In this document: positions 1 to 7,985 of the stretch, piece after piece
Layout of the letters: each line of letters begins with the position of its first letter
Numbering within the stretch: the first letter of the stretch is position 1
Assembly: GCA_003551305.1 (NCBI GenBank)
Contig: PUMJ01000198.1
Span: 1-40,499 of the forward strand
Reading direction: 5' to 3'
DNA: 40,499 nucleotides
Source of the DNA: Candidatus Brocadiaceae bacterium
Lineage (GTDB): Bacteria; Planctomycetota; Brocadiia; SM23-32
Program-made: the position numbers and the translations under genes
Notes under the pieces: generated by a model
What the model was told of the DNA's origin: nothing
Databases searched by the model: none
Seen by the model: the letters and a program-made list of their open reading frames with translations, nothing else

Positions 1-15
1 GGCGGGGGCCGAAAT

Positions 16-792
16 GTGAAGGTGAGGCTACTCTGTGCGGCCGTGTTGCTCGGCATAATGGTGCCGGCCCTGGCGCGCGCGCAGACCGACGCCGAGCCCA
101 TGCCGCGCCTCTCGGACGTCAGCAGCCTGGTGGAGCGCATTGACCAGGAGTCCACCGACACCCTGGCCACGCCCATAAAAGTCGTGCTGCTCATCACGCT
201 GCTCAGCGTGGTGCCTTCAATGCTGATGCTGACGACGGCCTTCACGCGCATCGTCATCGTGCTCGGGTTCATCCGCAACGCCCTGACCACGCGCAACATC
301 CCGCCCAACCAGGTCGTTGTCGGGTTGGCCCTCTTCCTTTCGCTTTTCGTGATGGCGCCCACGATGGCGGACATAAACTCCGTGGCCATCCAGCCCTACC
401 TGCAGGGCAGCATCGGGGCGCAGGAGGCGATTGATGAGGGCGTCCTGCCGCTGCGCGAGTTCATGTTCGGGCAGGCCGGCCAGAGCGAACTGGCCCTTTT
501 TCTCGGCATGGCCGGGGTGGAGGCCGTCGAGACGCGGGATGACGTGCCGACCCACGTGCTGGTGCCCGCCTTTGTCATCAGCGAACTGAAACGAGCTTTC
601 GAGCTCGGCTTCCTGCTCTACCTGCCTTTCATGGTAGTGGACATGGTGGTCGCCTCGGTGCTGCTGTCAATGGGCATGATCATGCTGCCGCCGGTGATGC
701 TGTCGGCCCCGCTGAAGATATTGCTGTTCGTGCTTGTGGACGGCTGGCGGCTGATCGCCGAGTCCCTCATCTTCAGTTTCGGCGGAGCTTAG
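16..792 (+). CDS. fliP: Flagellar export gate protein FliP
   Basis: FliP forms the FliPQR core pore of the flagellar type III export gate in the inner membrane. The 258-residue product begins with a signal peptide (Lys2/Arg4, hydrophobic core, cleavage likely after Ala22), usual for FliP. The conserved family core around residues 66-115 is present (VPSMLMLTTAFTRIVIVLGF), and hydrophobic helices continue to the C-terminus. The start is GTG. An upstream frame, too short to identify, ends in a TGA at 17-19 that overlaps this GTG, so fliP is probably coupled to a preceding gene, plausibly fliO. fliQ follows after 2 bases. The length is normal for the family. Confidence 0.97.
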   Translation: MKVRLLCAAVLLGIMVPALARAQTDAEPMPRLSDVSSLVERIDQESTDTLATPIKVVLLITLLSVVPSMLMLTTAFTRIVIVLGFIRNALTTRNIPPNQVVVGLALFLSLFVMAPTMADINSVAIQPYLQGSIGAQEAIDEGVLPLREFMFGQAGQSELALFLGMAGVEAVETRDDVPTHVLVPAFVISELKRAFELGFLLYLPFMVVDMVVASVLLSMGMIMLPPVMLSAPLKILLFVLVDGWRLIAESLIFSFGGA

Positions 793-794
793 CC

Positions 795-1064
795 ATGACG
801 CAGCAGATGGCGGTCTTCCTGGGGCGGCGCATGCTGATAACGGCCCTTATGGTGGTGGGCCCGCTGTTGCTGGCCGGGCTGGTGGTCGGGCTGGCGGTCG
901 CCGTCTTCCAGGCCGTCACCCAGATACGCGAGATGACGCTGACCATGATACCGAAGCTGGTGGCCGTGGCGGCCGTGCTGCTCTGGCTGCTGCCCTGGAT
1001 GCTGAAGGTGGTCGTCAACTACACCGCGGAGGTCTTCCAGTGGGTTCGCTACTACGGGGCGTGA
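795..1064 (+). CDS. fliQ: Flagellar export gate protein FliQ
   Basis: FliQ is a small two-helix membrane protein that packs around the FliPR core of the export gate. The product has 89 residues, the usual size, with two strongly hydrophobic segments at about 16-40 and 52-75. The linker between them (FQAVTQIREMTLTMIPK) is the conserved FliQ signature. The ATG lies 2 bases after the fliP stop, and fliR starts 3 bases after this gene ends, so the three gate genes form a tight translational unit. Nothing is unusual. Confidence 0.96.
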   Translation: MTQQMAVFLGRRMLITALMVVGPLLLAGLVVGLAVAVFQAVTQIREMTLTMIPKLVAVAAVLLWLLPWMLKVVVNYTAEVFQWVRYYGA

Positions 1065-1067
1065 CCG

Positions 1068-1829
1068 ATGGGCCTGGAACAACTCAAACTCTTCCTGCTG
1101 GTCTTCATGCGGGTGGGGTCCATCTTTATCTTCTTGCCCTTTCTGGGCGAAGGACGGGCGCCCAGGGCCCTCAAGGCGCTTATCGTGCTGGCGCTGAGCG
1201 TGGCCGTCTTCCCGGCCGGCCAGCTCCTGATGCCCCCCGGCACCTGGCAGCCGGTGCGCCTTGTTATGTACGCCGGGGCGGAGGCGCTGCTCGGGGCCCT
1301 GATGGGCGTGGCGGCGCGCATCGTCTTCTCCTCCATCCGCATGGCCGGGGAACTGATCGGCCAGCAGATGGGAATGAGTCTGGCCCATGTGGCCGACCCC
1401 ATCACCGGCGTGGACGCCACGCCTATCGGCAACTTCTGCGAGCTCATGGGCGTACTGGTCTTTTTCGCCATCGAGGGCCATATCTGGATGCTGATGGCGC
1501 TGCGGGAGAGCTTCGGACACTGGCCGCTGGGGGCGTTCCTGGCGCCGGACTTCGTCAAAGAGATCTGCGTTACGACCGCCTCCCACGCCTTCCTGGTCGC
1601 CCTGCAGCTTGCGGCGCCGCTTCTGCTTTTGACGTTCATCATCAGCCTCGTTATGGCAGTGATGGCCCGGCTGCTGCCGGAAGTCAACGTCCTGATCCTG
1701 GGCTTTCCGCTCAAGATCGGCGTGGGGCTGGTCGGCCTGGCCCTGTTTGTGCCCCTGCTGGTGCAGTCCAGCGGGGACGTTTCCCGCGCCATGTTGCGTG
1801 TGCTGACCGGCGTGGCGGCGGGCTCTTAG
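1068..1829 (+). CDS. fliR: Flagellar export gate protein FliR
   Basis: FliR completes the FliP5Q4R1 gate complex in the inner membrane. The 253-residue product is almost entirely hydrophobic, with about six membrane helices. It carries family-typical segments such as RVGSIFIFLPFLGEGRAP near the N-terminus and GQQMGMSLAHVADP in the middle. Position directly after fliQ and before flhB is the standard order. A Shine-Dalgarno-like gaggagagg in the short gap after its stop serves the next gene, flhB. Its length fits the family. Confidence 0.95.
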   Translation: MGLEQLKLFLLVFMRVGSIFIFLPFLGEGRAPRALKALIVLALSVAVFPAGQLLMPPGTWQPVRLVMYAGAEALLGALMGVAARIVFSSIRMAGELIGQQMGMSLAHVADPITGVDATPIGNFCELMGVLVFFAIEGHIWMLMALRESFGHWPLGAFLAPDFVKEICVTTASHAFLVALQLAAPLLLLTFIISLVMAVMARLLPEVNVLILGFPLKIGVGLVGLALFVPLLVQSSGDVSRAMLRVLTGVAAGS

Positions 1830-1848
1830 ACTGAGGAGAGGACCGGAG

Positions 1849-2910
1849 ATGCCTCCGGACAGCCAGCAGAAAACCGAAAAACCAACGCAACGCCGCCGCC
1901 TCAAAGCGCGCCAGGAGGGCGAGGTCGCCCAGAGCATGGAGCTGAACAACGCCCTCGTGCTGATGGCCGGCGTCGGCGCGCTGGTGCTGTTCGGCGGATA
2001 CGGCCTGCAGTCCCTCATAGACCTGATTGTCGACGGGCTGGGTGGCATGGGTGAGGTGCGGCTCAGCGACCGGGCCGTAACGAGCGCCGTCAGCGAGGCC
2101 GTCGGCGTCATGGCCCGCGCCGCCGCGCCGGTTATGGTCATGGTGGCCGCCACGGGGCTGGCCTGCTCCGTGGTGCAGACCGGCGTGCTGGTCACGCCCA
2201 AGAAAATGGCGCCCAAGCTCAGCCACTTGAACCCCGTCCAGGGTATCAAGAACCTGTGCAGCCTATCGGCCGTCATGAAAGTCTTCATCAGCGTCGTCAA
2301 GCTGGCCGTTATCGCCGCCATCGTTTTCTTCCTGCTCAGGAGCCGGCTCAGCTGGTTTCCCGCGCTGGTGGGCAAGGGCCCCTGGGGCATGCTGGAGGTC
2401 ACCACGCGGCTCTGCATGGCGCTGATGACGCGCGTCATCGCCGCTATGCTGGGCGTGGCCCTGCTGGACTACGCCTACCAGCGCTGGCGCCACGAGAAGC
2501 AACTGCGCATGACGCGCCAGGAAGTCAAAGAGGAACGCAAGCGGGATGAAGGCGACCCGGAGGTGCGCTCCCGCCAGAGCCAGATGCGCCGCCGCATCGC
2601 CCGCCAGCGGATGATGCAGGCCGTGCCCGCCGCGGACGTCGTGGTGGCCAACCCCACTCACGTGGCCGTGGCCCTGCAATGGAAGGAAGGCCAGATGGAT
2701 GCCCCTACCGTCGTCGCCAAAGGCGCCGAACTGCTGGCCGAGCGCATAAAGCAGATAGCCCGCGAGAATGACGTCCCGGTGCTGGAGCGGCCGGAACTGG
2801 CCCGCACCCTCTACGAGACCGTGGAGGTCGGGGTGGAGATCCCCGCCCGGCTCTACTACGCCGTGGCCCAGGTGCTGGCGTTCGTCATGCGACAGAAGAA
2901 ACCCGCTTGA
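1849..2910 (+). CDS. flhB: Flagellar export switch protein FlhB
   Basis: FlhB is the export-gate component that switches substrate specificity from rod/hook to filament proteins, after autocleavage and interaction with FliK. The 353-residue product has an N-terminal basic segment (KTEKPTQRRRLKARQEG), four membrane helices in the first two thirds, and a cytoplasmic C-domain. The autocleavage motif Asn-Pro-Thr-His is intact at residues 268-271, so self-cleavage between Asn268 and Pro269 is expected. The gene lies between fliR and flhA with a good ribosome-binding site (gaggagagg). fliK, its functional partner, is at 8985 in the same window. Confidence 0.97.
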   Translation: MPPDSQQKTEKPTQRRRLKARQEGEVAQSMELNNALVLMAGVGALVLFGGYGLQSLIDLIVDGLGGMGEVRLSDRAVTSAVSEAVGVMARAAAPVMVMVAATGLACSVVQTGVLVTPKKMAPKLSHLNPVQGIKNLCSLSAVMKVFISVVKLAVIAAIVFFLLRSRLSWFPALVGKGPWGMLEVTTRLCMALMTRVIAAMLGVALLDYAYQRWRHEKQLRMTRQEVKEERKRDEGDPEVRSRQSQMRRRIARQRMMQAVPAADVVVANPTHVAVALQWKEGQMDAPTVVAKGAELLAERIKQIARENDVPVLERPELARTLYETVEVGVEIPARLYYAVAQVLAFVMRQKKPA

Positions 2911-2918
2911 GGTAAAGC

Positions 2919-5060
2919 ATGCCCGCGCTGCAGCGCACAAGTTCCTTCATATCCCGCCACAGCGACGCCGTGCTGGCCGTCGGCGTCATGGGCATCCTCG
3001 TGGCCATCATCATTCCCCTGCCCACGTTTGTTCTGGACGTGCTGCTCACCTTCAACTTTGCCTACGCCCTGCTGATCCTGATGGTGGTGCTGGGGGTGAG
3101 CACCCCGCTGGAGTTGTCCACGTTCCCGTCGCTTCTTCTGATAGGCACCCTGTTCCGCCTGGCGCTGAACGTGGCCTCCACCCGCCTCATCCTGCTGCAT
3201 GCGTTCGCCGGGCGGGTCATCGAGTCGTTCGGCCACTTCGTGGTGGGGGGCGAGATGGTGGTCGGCCTCATCGTCTTCATCATCATCGTGGTCATCCAGT
3301 TCATCGTCATCACCAAGGGCGCCGAGCGGATCTCGGAGGTGACGGCACGCTTCACCCTGGACGCGATGCCGGGCAAGCAGATGAGCATTGATGCGGACCT
3401 GAGCAGCGGGCTCATTGACGAGGCGGAGGCGCGCCAGCGGCGGCGGGACATCGTTCGGGAGGCCGACTTCTACGGCGCCATGGACGGGGCCAGCAAGTAC
3501 GTGCGGGGCGACGCCATCGCCGGCATCGTCATCGTCTGCGTCAACATCATAGGCGGCATTGTCATCGGCCTCACCAGGGGCATGGGCGTCGGTGAGGCCC
3601 TTCAGACCTACGCCATCCTGACGGTGGGGGATGGGCTGGTCAGCCAGATCCCGGCCGTCATCATGTCCACGTCGGCCGGCGTGCTGGTCACCAAATCGGC
3701 CTCGGACATGGGCCTCAGCCGGGAACTGGGGCTGCAGGTGTTCGCCAATGCCCGGGCCGTCGGCATCGCCGCCGTTATCATGTTCGGTTTCATGCTCTTC
3801 CCCGGTCTGCCCTTGCTGCCGTTCCTGGTGCTGGGGCTGGGGTTGCTGGGGGTGCACTGGGTGCTGCGGCAGCAGGCCGCCGCCGGCCCGCCCGGGGAGG
3901 CGGAGCGCAAGGCCGAGGAGCCGGCCGAGCCGGAGCCGAACGAAGAGGAGCTGATCCAGTCCCTGCTGGAGCCGGACCGCATCGCAGTCGAGGTCGGCTA
4001 CAACCTCATCCAGCTCATAGACCCCCAGAAAGGCGGCACCCTGCTGGAGCGCATAAAGTCCCTGCGCAAGCGGTTCGCGCGGGAACTGGGCATCGTCATG
4101 CCGAAGGTGCGCATCCTGGACAACGTCGAACTGGACCCGAACCACTACCTCATCAAGCTGTCCGGCCACCGGGTCGCCGAGGGCGAACTCCACCCCGGTT
4201 GGCTGATGGTGATGAAGCCCGACGGCGAGCCCGATATGAACGGCATCAGGACGAGCGAGCCTTCCTTCGGGCTGCCCGTCGTCTGGGTGTCCCGCAGCGA
4301 GAAGGAGCGCGCCCAGGTGCTCGACTACACCGTGGTGGACGCCGAGACCGTCTTCATAACCCATCTGTCCGAGACTCTCCGGCAGCATGCCGCCGAGATA
4401 CTGAACCGCCAGGACGTGCAGAGCCTGCTGGACAACGTCAAAAAGGAGAACCCGGCCATCGTGGAGGAACTGGTGCCTGACGTGCTGAGCCTGGCGCAAT
4501 TGCAGCAGGTGCTGGAGAACCTGCTGGCCGAGGGCATACCCATAAACAACCTGTCCCGCATCCTGGAGAAGCTGGGCACCTACGCCCCCCAGGTCAAGAA
4601 CCTGACCATGCTGACGGAACTGGTGCGCAAAGACCTGGCGCGTGCCATCTGCAGCAAATTCAGCGACGAGCAGGGCCGCGTCACCGCCCTGTCGCTCGAC
4701 CCCCACCTGGAGGAGGAGATACGCGACGCCCTGGAGGAGACCGACGGCCGGATGCGCATCAACCTGCCGCCGGAGCGGCTGCGCCAGATCATCGGCGGCA
4801 TCTCCGAGCAGACCCGCGATGCCTTCCGCATCGGCTCCGAGACCGTCATCCTCACCGATTCCCAGATACGGCCTTACGTTTACAGCATCGTCAGCCGGGT
4901 CTTCCCGGACGTGGCCGTCATCTCCTACGACGAGGTAACCCAGGACGTCGAGGTCAGCAACGTGGGCGTCATAACGCCTGCGGAGGGACGCCCTGTGATG
5001 GCTGGCAGCGGGCCGGAGGACGCCATCAACCCGACCGGAGGCGCTGAACCGAGACTGTGA
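2919..5060 (+). CDS. flhA: Flagellar export apparatus protein FlhA
   Basis: FlhA is the ring-forming export-gate component that uses proton motive force and docks chaperone-substrate complexes. The 713-residue product has an N-terminal membrane half (about eight helices, to about residue 325). An acidic linker rich in Glu and Pro follows, then the large cytoplasmic FHIPEP domain. Conserved stretches include TFPSLLLIGTLFRLALNVAS and the loop FTLDAMPGKQMSIDADL. The last roughly 30 residues form a Gly/Pro-rich tail. Its stop codon overlaps the GTG start of flhG by 3 bases, so the two are translationally coupled. In many genomes flhF sits here between flhA and flhG; in this window it does not. 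Confidence 0.97.
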   Translation: MPALQRTSSFISRHSDAVLAVGVMGILVAIIIPLPTFVLDVLLTFNFAYALLILMVVLGVSTPLELSTFPSLLLIGTLFRLALNVASTRLILLHAFAGRVIESFGHFVVGGEMVVGLIVFIIIVVIQFIVITKGAERISEVTARFTLDAMPGKQMSIDADLSSGLIDEAEARQRRRDIVREADFYGAMDGASKYVRGDAIAGIVIVCVNIIGGIVIGLTRGMGVGEALQTYAILTVGDGLVSQIPAVIMSTSAGVLVTKSASDMGLSRELGLQVFANARAVGIAAVIMFGFMLFPGLPLLPFLVLGLGLLGVHWVLRQQAAAGPPGEAERKAEEPAEPEPNEEELIQSLLEPDRIAVEVGYNLIQLIDPQKGGTLLERIKSLRKRFARELGIVMPKVRILDNVELDPNHYLIKLSGHRVAEGELHPGWLMVMKPDGEPDMNGIRTSEPSFGLPVVWVSRSEKERAQVLDYTVVDAETVFITHLSETLRQHAAEILNRQDVQSLLDNVKKENPAIVEELVPDVLSLAQLQQVLENLLAEGIPINNLSRILEKLGTYAPQVKNLTMLTELVRKDLARAICSKFSDEQGRVTALSLDPHLEEEIRDALEETDGRMRINLPPERLRQIIGGISEQTRDAFRIGSETVILTDSQIRPYVYSIVSRVFPDVAVISYDEVTQDVEVSNVGVITPAEGRPVMAGSGPEDAINPTGGAEPRL

Positions 5061-5881
5061 GTGAGAACCCGAAAAACGCCAGAATCCTGGCGGTCACCAG
5101 CGGCAAGGGCGGCGTGGGCAAAACGAACGTCGCCGTCAACCTGGCCGTCTCCCTGCGCATGATGGGCGGTCGCGTGCTGCTGCTCGACGCCGACGTGAGC
5201 CTCGGCAACGTGGACGTGCTGCTGGGGCTGAGCGTGCGCCATGACCTGCGGGACGTACTGCTGCACGGCCGCAGCCTGGAGCAGGTGGTTGTGGAGGGCC
5301 CGCGCGGCATCCAGATACTGCCCGCCGCCTCCGGCGTCGAGGCGATGACCCGCCTCAGCCCTGAGCAGCTCGAGCGGTTTCTGCGGGAGTTCCGGCGTTT
5401 CTGTGCGCCCATGGACTATGTGGTGGTGGACACGGCGCCTGGAGTCTCGCCCGTGGTGATGAACTGCCTGGAAGCCGCCGACGACACCGTGCTGGTCACC
5501 AACGCCGAGCCGACCTCCCTGACCGACGCCTACGCCCTGTTGAAGATGTTCAGTCGCCGGCCGGCGGCCGACGGTAAGCCCGTCTTCGTAGTGATGAACC
5601 AGACCGAGAGCAAAGAGGAGGCCCTCAACGGGTTCGACCGCCTGCGGCGGGCGGCCCTCAGGTTCCTGGGCCGGCGGATCGAATACCTCGGCTCTGTCGC
5701 CCGGGACGAGACGGTGGCACTGGCCACGCGCAAACAGGTGGACTTCCTGACCCACTATTCGGCCGCCCCCTGCAGCCGGGATGTGCGCAAACTGGCCGCC
5801 CGGTTGGTCAGCGCCCGTCAACCGGGCCGGCAGGACATGGGCCGCTTCCTGAGCCGGCTTTCGCGAGGGCCTGATGAATAG
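5057..5881 (+). CDS. flhG: FlhG/YlxH-type MinD-like ATPase
   Basis: This is a MinD/ParA-type ATPase of the FlhG (FleN/YlxH) group, which controls flagellar number and placement, usually by stimulating the GTPase FlhF. The 274-residue product has the deviant Walker A SGKGGVGKT at residues 15-23 with the signature Lys17. The DADxxxGN motif is at 44-51 and a Walker B-like DYVVVDTAPG follows. The N-terminus is very short, only about eight residues before the first strand. The DQAxxLR activator helix found in FlhF-stimulating FlhG proteins is missing. flhF is also absent next to it. The GTG start overlaps the flhA stop. Assignment to the MinD family is certain; the exact role is inferred from context. 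Confidence 0.9.
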   Translation: MSENPKNARILAVTSGKGGVGKTNVAVNLAVSLRMMGGRVLLLDADVSLGNVDVLLGLSVRHDLRDVLLHGRSLEQVVVEGPRGIQILPAASGVEAMTRLSPEQLERFLREFRRFCAPMDYVVVDTAPGVSPVVMNCLEAADDTVLVTNAEPTSLTDAYALLKMFSRRPAADGKPVFVVMNQTESKEEALNGFDRLRRAALRFLGRRIEYLGSVARDETVALATRKQVDFLTHYSAAPCSRDVRKLAARLVSARQPGRQDMGRFLSRLSRGPDE

Positions 5882-6101
5882 TCTGCCGCGCCAGATAGGG
5901 CTGCTCGGCGCCATCGTGGCCTTCTGCGCCGCGATGCTGGTCGGGCTGCTGCGGGACTGCCCTCCGCTTCAGACCGGCCGCAGGGCGCTCATCGGCGCCG
6001 TGCTGGCCGGCATCGTGGTGCAGCTGGCGGTGCAGCTTGCCCTCGGCGTCTTGCGCGAGGGGCTGCGCCAGTACGAACGAGAGAGGACTGAGTCACCCTG
6101 A
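5874..6101 (+). CDS. Small two-helix membrane protein, unknown function
   Basis: I do not recognise this 75-residue protein. It has two clear hydrophobic segments (about residues 7-25 and 38-59) separated by a short charged loop (LRDCPPLQTGRRALIG). The C-terminal tail is strongly charged (REGLRQYERERTESP), suggesting a helical hairpin with a cytoplasmic tail. Its ATG overlaps the end of flhG by 8 bases and the sigma-factor gene begins 8 bases after its stop, so it is probably co-translated with flagellar regulators. A membrane tether or regulator for FlhG or FliA is possible but only inferred from position. Confidence 0.7.
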   Translation: MNSLPRQIGLLGAIVAFCAAMLVGLLRDCPPLQTGRRALIGAVLAGIVVQLAVQLALGVLREGLRQYERERTESP

Positions 6102-6109
6102 AAAGGCCC

Positions 6110-6853
6110 ATGACCACACCGGCAGAGACAGCCTACCATAGAGCGCAGGACGACGCCGGGCGCGTCCGGGAACTGGTGCTGGAGCACCTGGCGCTGGTCA
6201 ACCACATCGTGGAGCGTCACGCGTGGGCGACCGGCCCCCAGGTCTCGCGCGACGACCTGTTCGCCGCCGGGGCCCTGGGCCTTGTCGAGGCCGCGCACCG
6301 CTACGACGAGTCCCGCGGCGTCAAATTCAGCAGCTACGCCTATCAACGCATCCGGGGCGCCGTGCTGGACCACCTGCGCCACACCGACTGGCTGAGCAAG
6401 TTCGCCCGCGAGAAGCTCAAGGAACTGGAGAACATCATGGGGCGCCTGCGGCAGCGCTACGGCCGCCGGCCGACCATCGAGGAGCTTGCCGCCGCCGCCG
6501 AGCTGAGCCAGGAAGACGTGCTCAAGTACCTCTCCTACCGGGAGTGGGATGCCGTCGCGTCCCTGGAGCGGCCGGCCCCCGATGCCGACGGCGAAGCCGA
6601 CCTGCGCAACATCCTGCCGGCGGAGATGGCGACGCCGCTGGAGCAGCTCGAAAGCGAGGAACGTCTCGAACGCCTCGTGCGCGCCATCCACGCCCTGCCG
6701 GCAAGGGACCGACAGATCATCGTCATGTACTACTACGAAGACCTCTATATGGCGGAGATAGCCGAAATACTGGGCGTGAGCGAGTCACGGATCTCGCAAC
6801 TGCATACCCGCGCCCTCTATAACCTGACTCGTCTGCTGGAGGGTGACCTGTGA
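6110..6853 (+). CDS. fliA: Flagellar sigma factor FliA (sigma-28/WhiG family)
   Basis: This is an alternative sigma factor that directs RNA polymerase to late flagellar promoters. The 247-residue product has region 2 at about residues 25-95 (LFAAGALGLVEAAHRYD, then KFSSYAYQRIRGAVLDHLR). A region 3 helix follows, and region 4 helix-turn-helix sits at about 190-240 (LPARDRQIIVMYYYEDLYMA, ILGVSESRISQLHTRA). The length and three-domain layout match FliA/WhiG rather than housekeeping or ECF sigma factors. It lies after flhG, as in many flagellar clusters. The next gene's GTG overlaps the stop by 4 bases. No FlgM-like anti-sigma factor could be recognised nearby, although small unassigned genes follow. 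Confidence 0.95.
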   Translation: MTTPAETAYHRAQDDAGRVRELVLEHLALVNHIVERHAWATGPQVSRDDLFAAGALGLVEAAHRYDESRGVKFSSYAYQRIRGAVLDHLRHTDWLSKFAREKLKELENIMGRLRQRYGRRPTIEELAAAAELSQEDVLKYLSYREWDAVASLERPAPDADGEADLRNILPAEMATPLEQLESEERLERLVRAIHALPARDRQIIVMYYYEDLYMAEIAEILGVSESRISQLHTRALYNLTRLLEGDL

Positions 6854-7086
6854 CTGATGAGATAAGGCCCGCCCAGCTATACCGGGCCCGGCGGGTCCGC
6901 CCCCTCTCTCGGGAGGACCGCGAGGAGAACGAGGCGCGGTTCCACAAGAAACTGGCCGAACTGGCCGAGGCGGCCGACCGGCGGCGGCATGGAGAGGGGC
7001 AGGGCCAGGATTCGCCCCCGGACAGAGAACACGAACCCCGCCAGGCGCCCTCACACATGGGACGGCACCTGGACATCGAAACATAA
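6850..7086 (+). CDS. Small hydrophilic protein, unknown
   Basis: This 78-residue protein is not recognised. It is very hydrophilic: a charged helical stretch (about residues 19-45, rich in Arg, Glu and Lys) is followed by a disordered Gly/Gln/Asp/Pro segment. It ends in GRHLDIET. The GTG start overlaps the fliA stop (GTGA), which strongly suggests translational coupling. Size and position downstream of fliA raise the possibility of a regulator such as an anti-sigma factor, but no FlgM motif is visible, so this is only a hypothesis. Coding status is supported by the overlap and by the matching start of the next gene 1 base after the stop. Confidence 0.6.
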   Translation: MTDEIRPAQLYRARRVRPLSREDREENEARFHKKLAELAEAADRRRHGEGQGQDSPPDREHEPRQAPSHMGRHLDIET

Positions 7087-7087
7087 G

Positions 7088-7360
7088 ATGGCAAACCGAC
7101 CCGCAAGAAACGAGGAAAGAGTGCTCAAAGCCGGCGAAGTCTCCGTAGGAGCCGAGGCGGTGGACATCCCCGTGGGCAGGCCGGCCGGGCCCCAACGCCG
7201 GGCCGCCTCCCCGGAAGGTGATCCCGAAATCCGCCTCGACCGCGCCCCCGACGGCACCATCCGTCGCATCGAAGTGCGCTGCCCCTGCGGCCGCATCACA
7301 ACCCTGCGCTGCGAGTACGCCCAAGAGCAAGGAGGAAGCCATGAACTGCCGGTTACTTAG
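7088..7360 (+). CDS. Small protein with CPCG motif, unknown
   Basis: A 90-residue protein of unknown function. The first half is polar and probably disordered. The second half has an ordered-looking segment (EIRLDRAPDGTIRRIEVRC) leading into Cys-Pro-Cys-Gly and a further Cys six residues on. This could bind zinc as half a ribbon or form a disulfide. The ATG at 7088 is preferred over earlier in-frame starts because those would run deep into the preceding gene. The reading frame overlaps the following lipoprotein start by 20 bases. Context is flagellar, between fliA and two lipoprotein genes. No function can be assigned from sequence alone. Confidence 0.6.
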   Translation: MANRPARNEERVLKAGEVSVGAEAVDIPVGRPAGPQRRAASPEGDPEIRLDRAPDGTIRRIEVRCPCGRITTLRCEYAQEQGGSHELPVT

Positions 7361-7985
7361 CGTGTTTTGCCTGCTGGCCCTGCTGCCGGGCGCGGTCTCC
7401 TGCTGCGCGGGGCCCGAGGTGCAAAAAGCCGCGGGCGCTGCCCGCGACGCCACCGCCCCCGTCACGGGCCTGGAACCGCGCCCCGCTCCGCTCTACAACG
7501 CCCCGGCCCCCCGGCTCGGACCGGCGCATCCGGTCCCGGCCATGGATGCCGAATCGCCGCCGGACGGCCCTGATGCTCCGGCCACGGCGCCGAAGCCCCC
7601 TGAACCCCAGGCCCCCAAGGCGTCTCGCGAGGGGTCCCAACCGGTCGTCCCTTTCGGTCAGCCCGGGGAGGTCCTCACCGAAGCGCTGGACAATGCTTTG
7701 CGGATGCTGGAGGAGGCGCAGGCCGAGAACGAACGCCTCAAAGAGACAGTCCACGAACTGCGTCTGCAACTGCAGGAGCGGGAAAGCGCCATGGAGCAGC
7801 TCTCCGAACGTGTCGAGACGGCGGATGACCGCATAGCCGAGACCGAGGCGGCCCTCGAAGCGTGGAAGCGTGACGTTCTGGGCTTCCGCGATGAGATCCG
7901 CCAGGCCCAGGAAGCCCAGCTCCACATCCTGCAGGATATCCTCGGCCTGTTGCAAGGCTTTGAGGCCAGGAGGGAGTCCCAATGA
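7341..7985 (+). CDS. Coiled-coil lipoprotein, unknown
   Basis: A 214-residue predicted lipoprotein. The signal peptide ends in a lipobox Ala-Val-Ser-Cys at 18-21, so Cys21 should be lipidated. Residues 25-105 are rich in Pro and Ala and look disordered. Residues from about 112 to 205 form a long heptad-like coiled coil (ENERLKETVHELRLQLQERE and onward). The start is set by an optimal ggagga site just before 7341; an in-frame upstream extension lacks a signal peptide. The stop overlaps the next lipoprotein start (ATGA). The shape suits a periplasm-spanning or oligomeric outer-membrane accessory protein. Its link to the flagellum is by position only. Confidence 0.72.
   Translation: MNCRLLSVFCLLALLPGAVSCCAGPEVQKAAGAARDATAPVTGLEPRPAPLYNAPAPRLGPAHPVPAMDAESPPDGPDAPATAPKPPEPQAPKASREGSQPVVPFGQPGEVLTEALDNALRMLEEAQAENERLKETVHELRLQLQERESAMEQLSERVETADDRIAETEAALEAWKRDVLGFRDEIRQAQEAQLHILQDILGLLQGFEARRESQ

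Noticed and set aside
789..2438. 549-codon minus-strand open frame opposite fliQ-fliR-flhB
   Set aside because: It is antisense to three certain genes, rich in His/Gln/Gly/Arg with no family motif. Long opposite-strand frames are common in GC-rich coding DNA.
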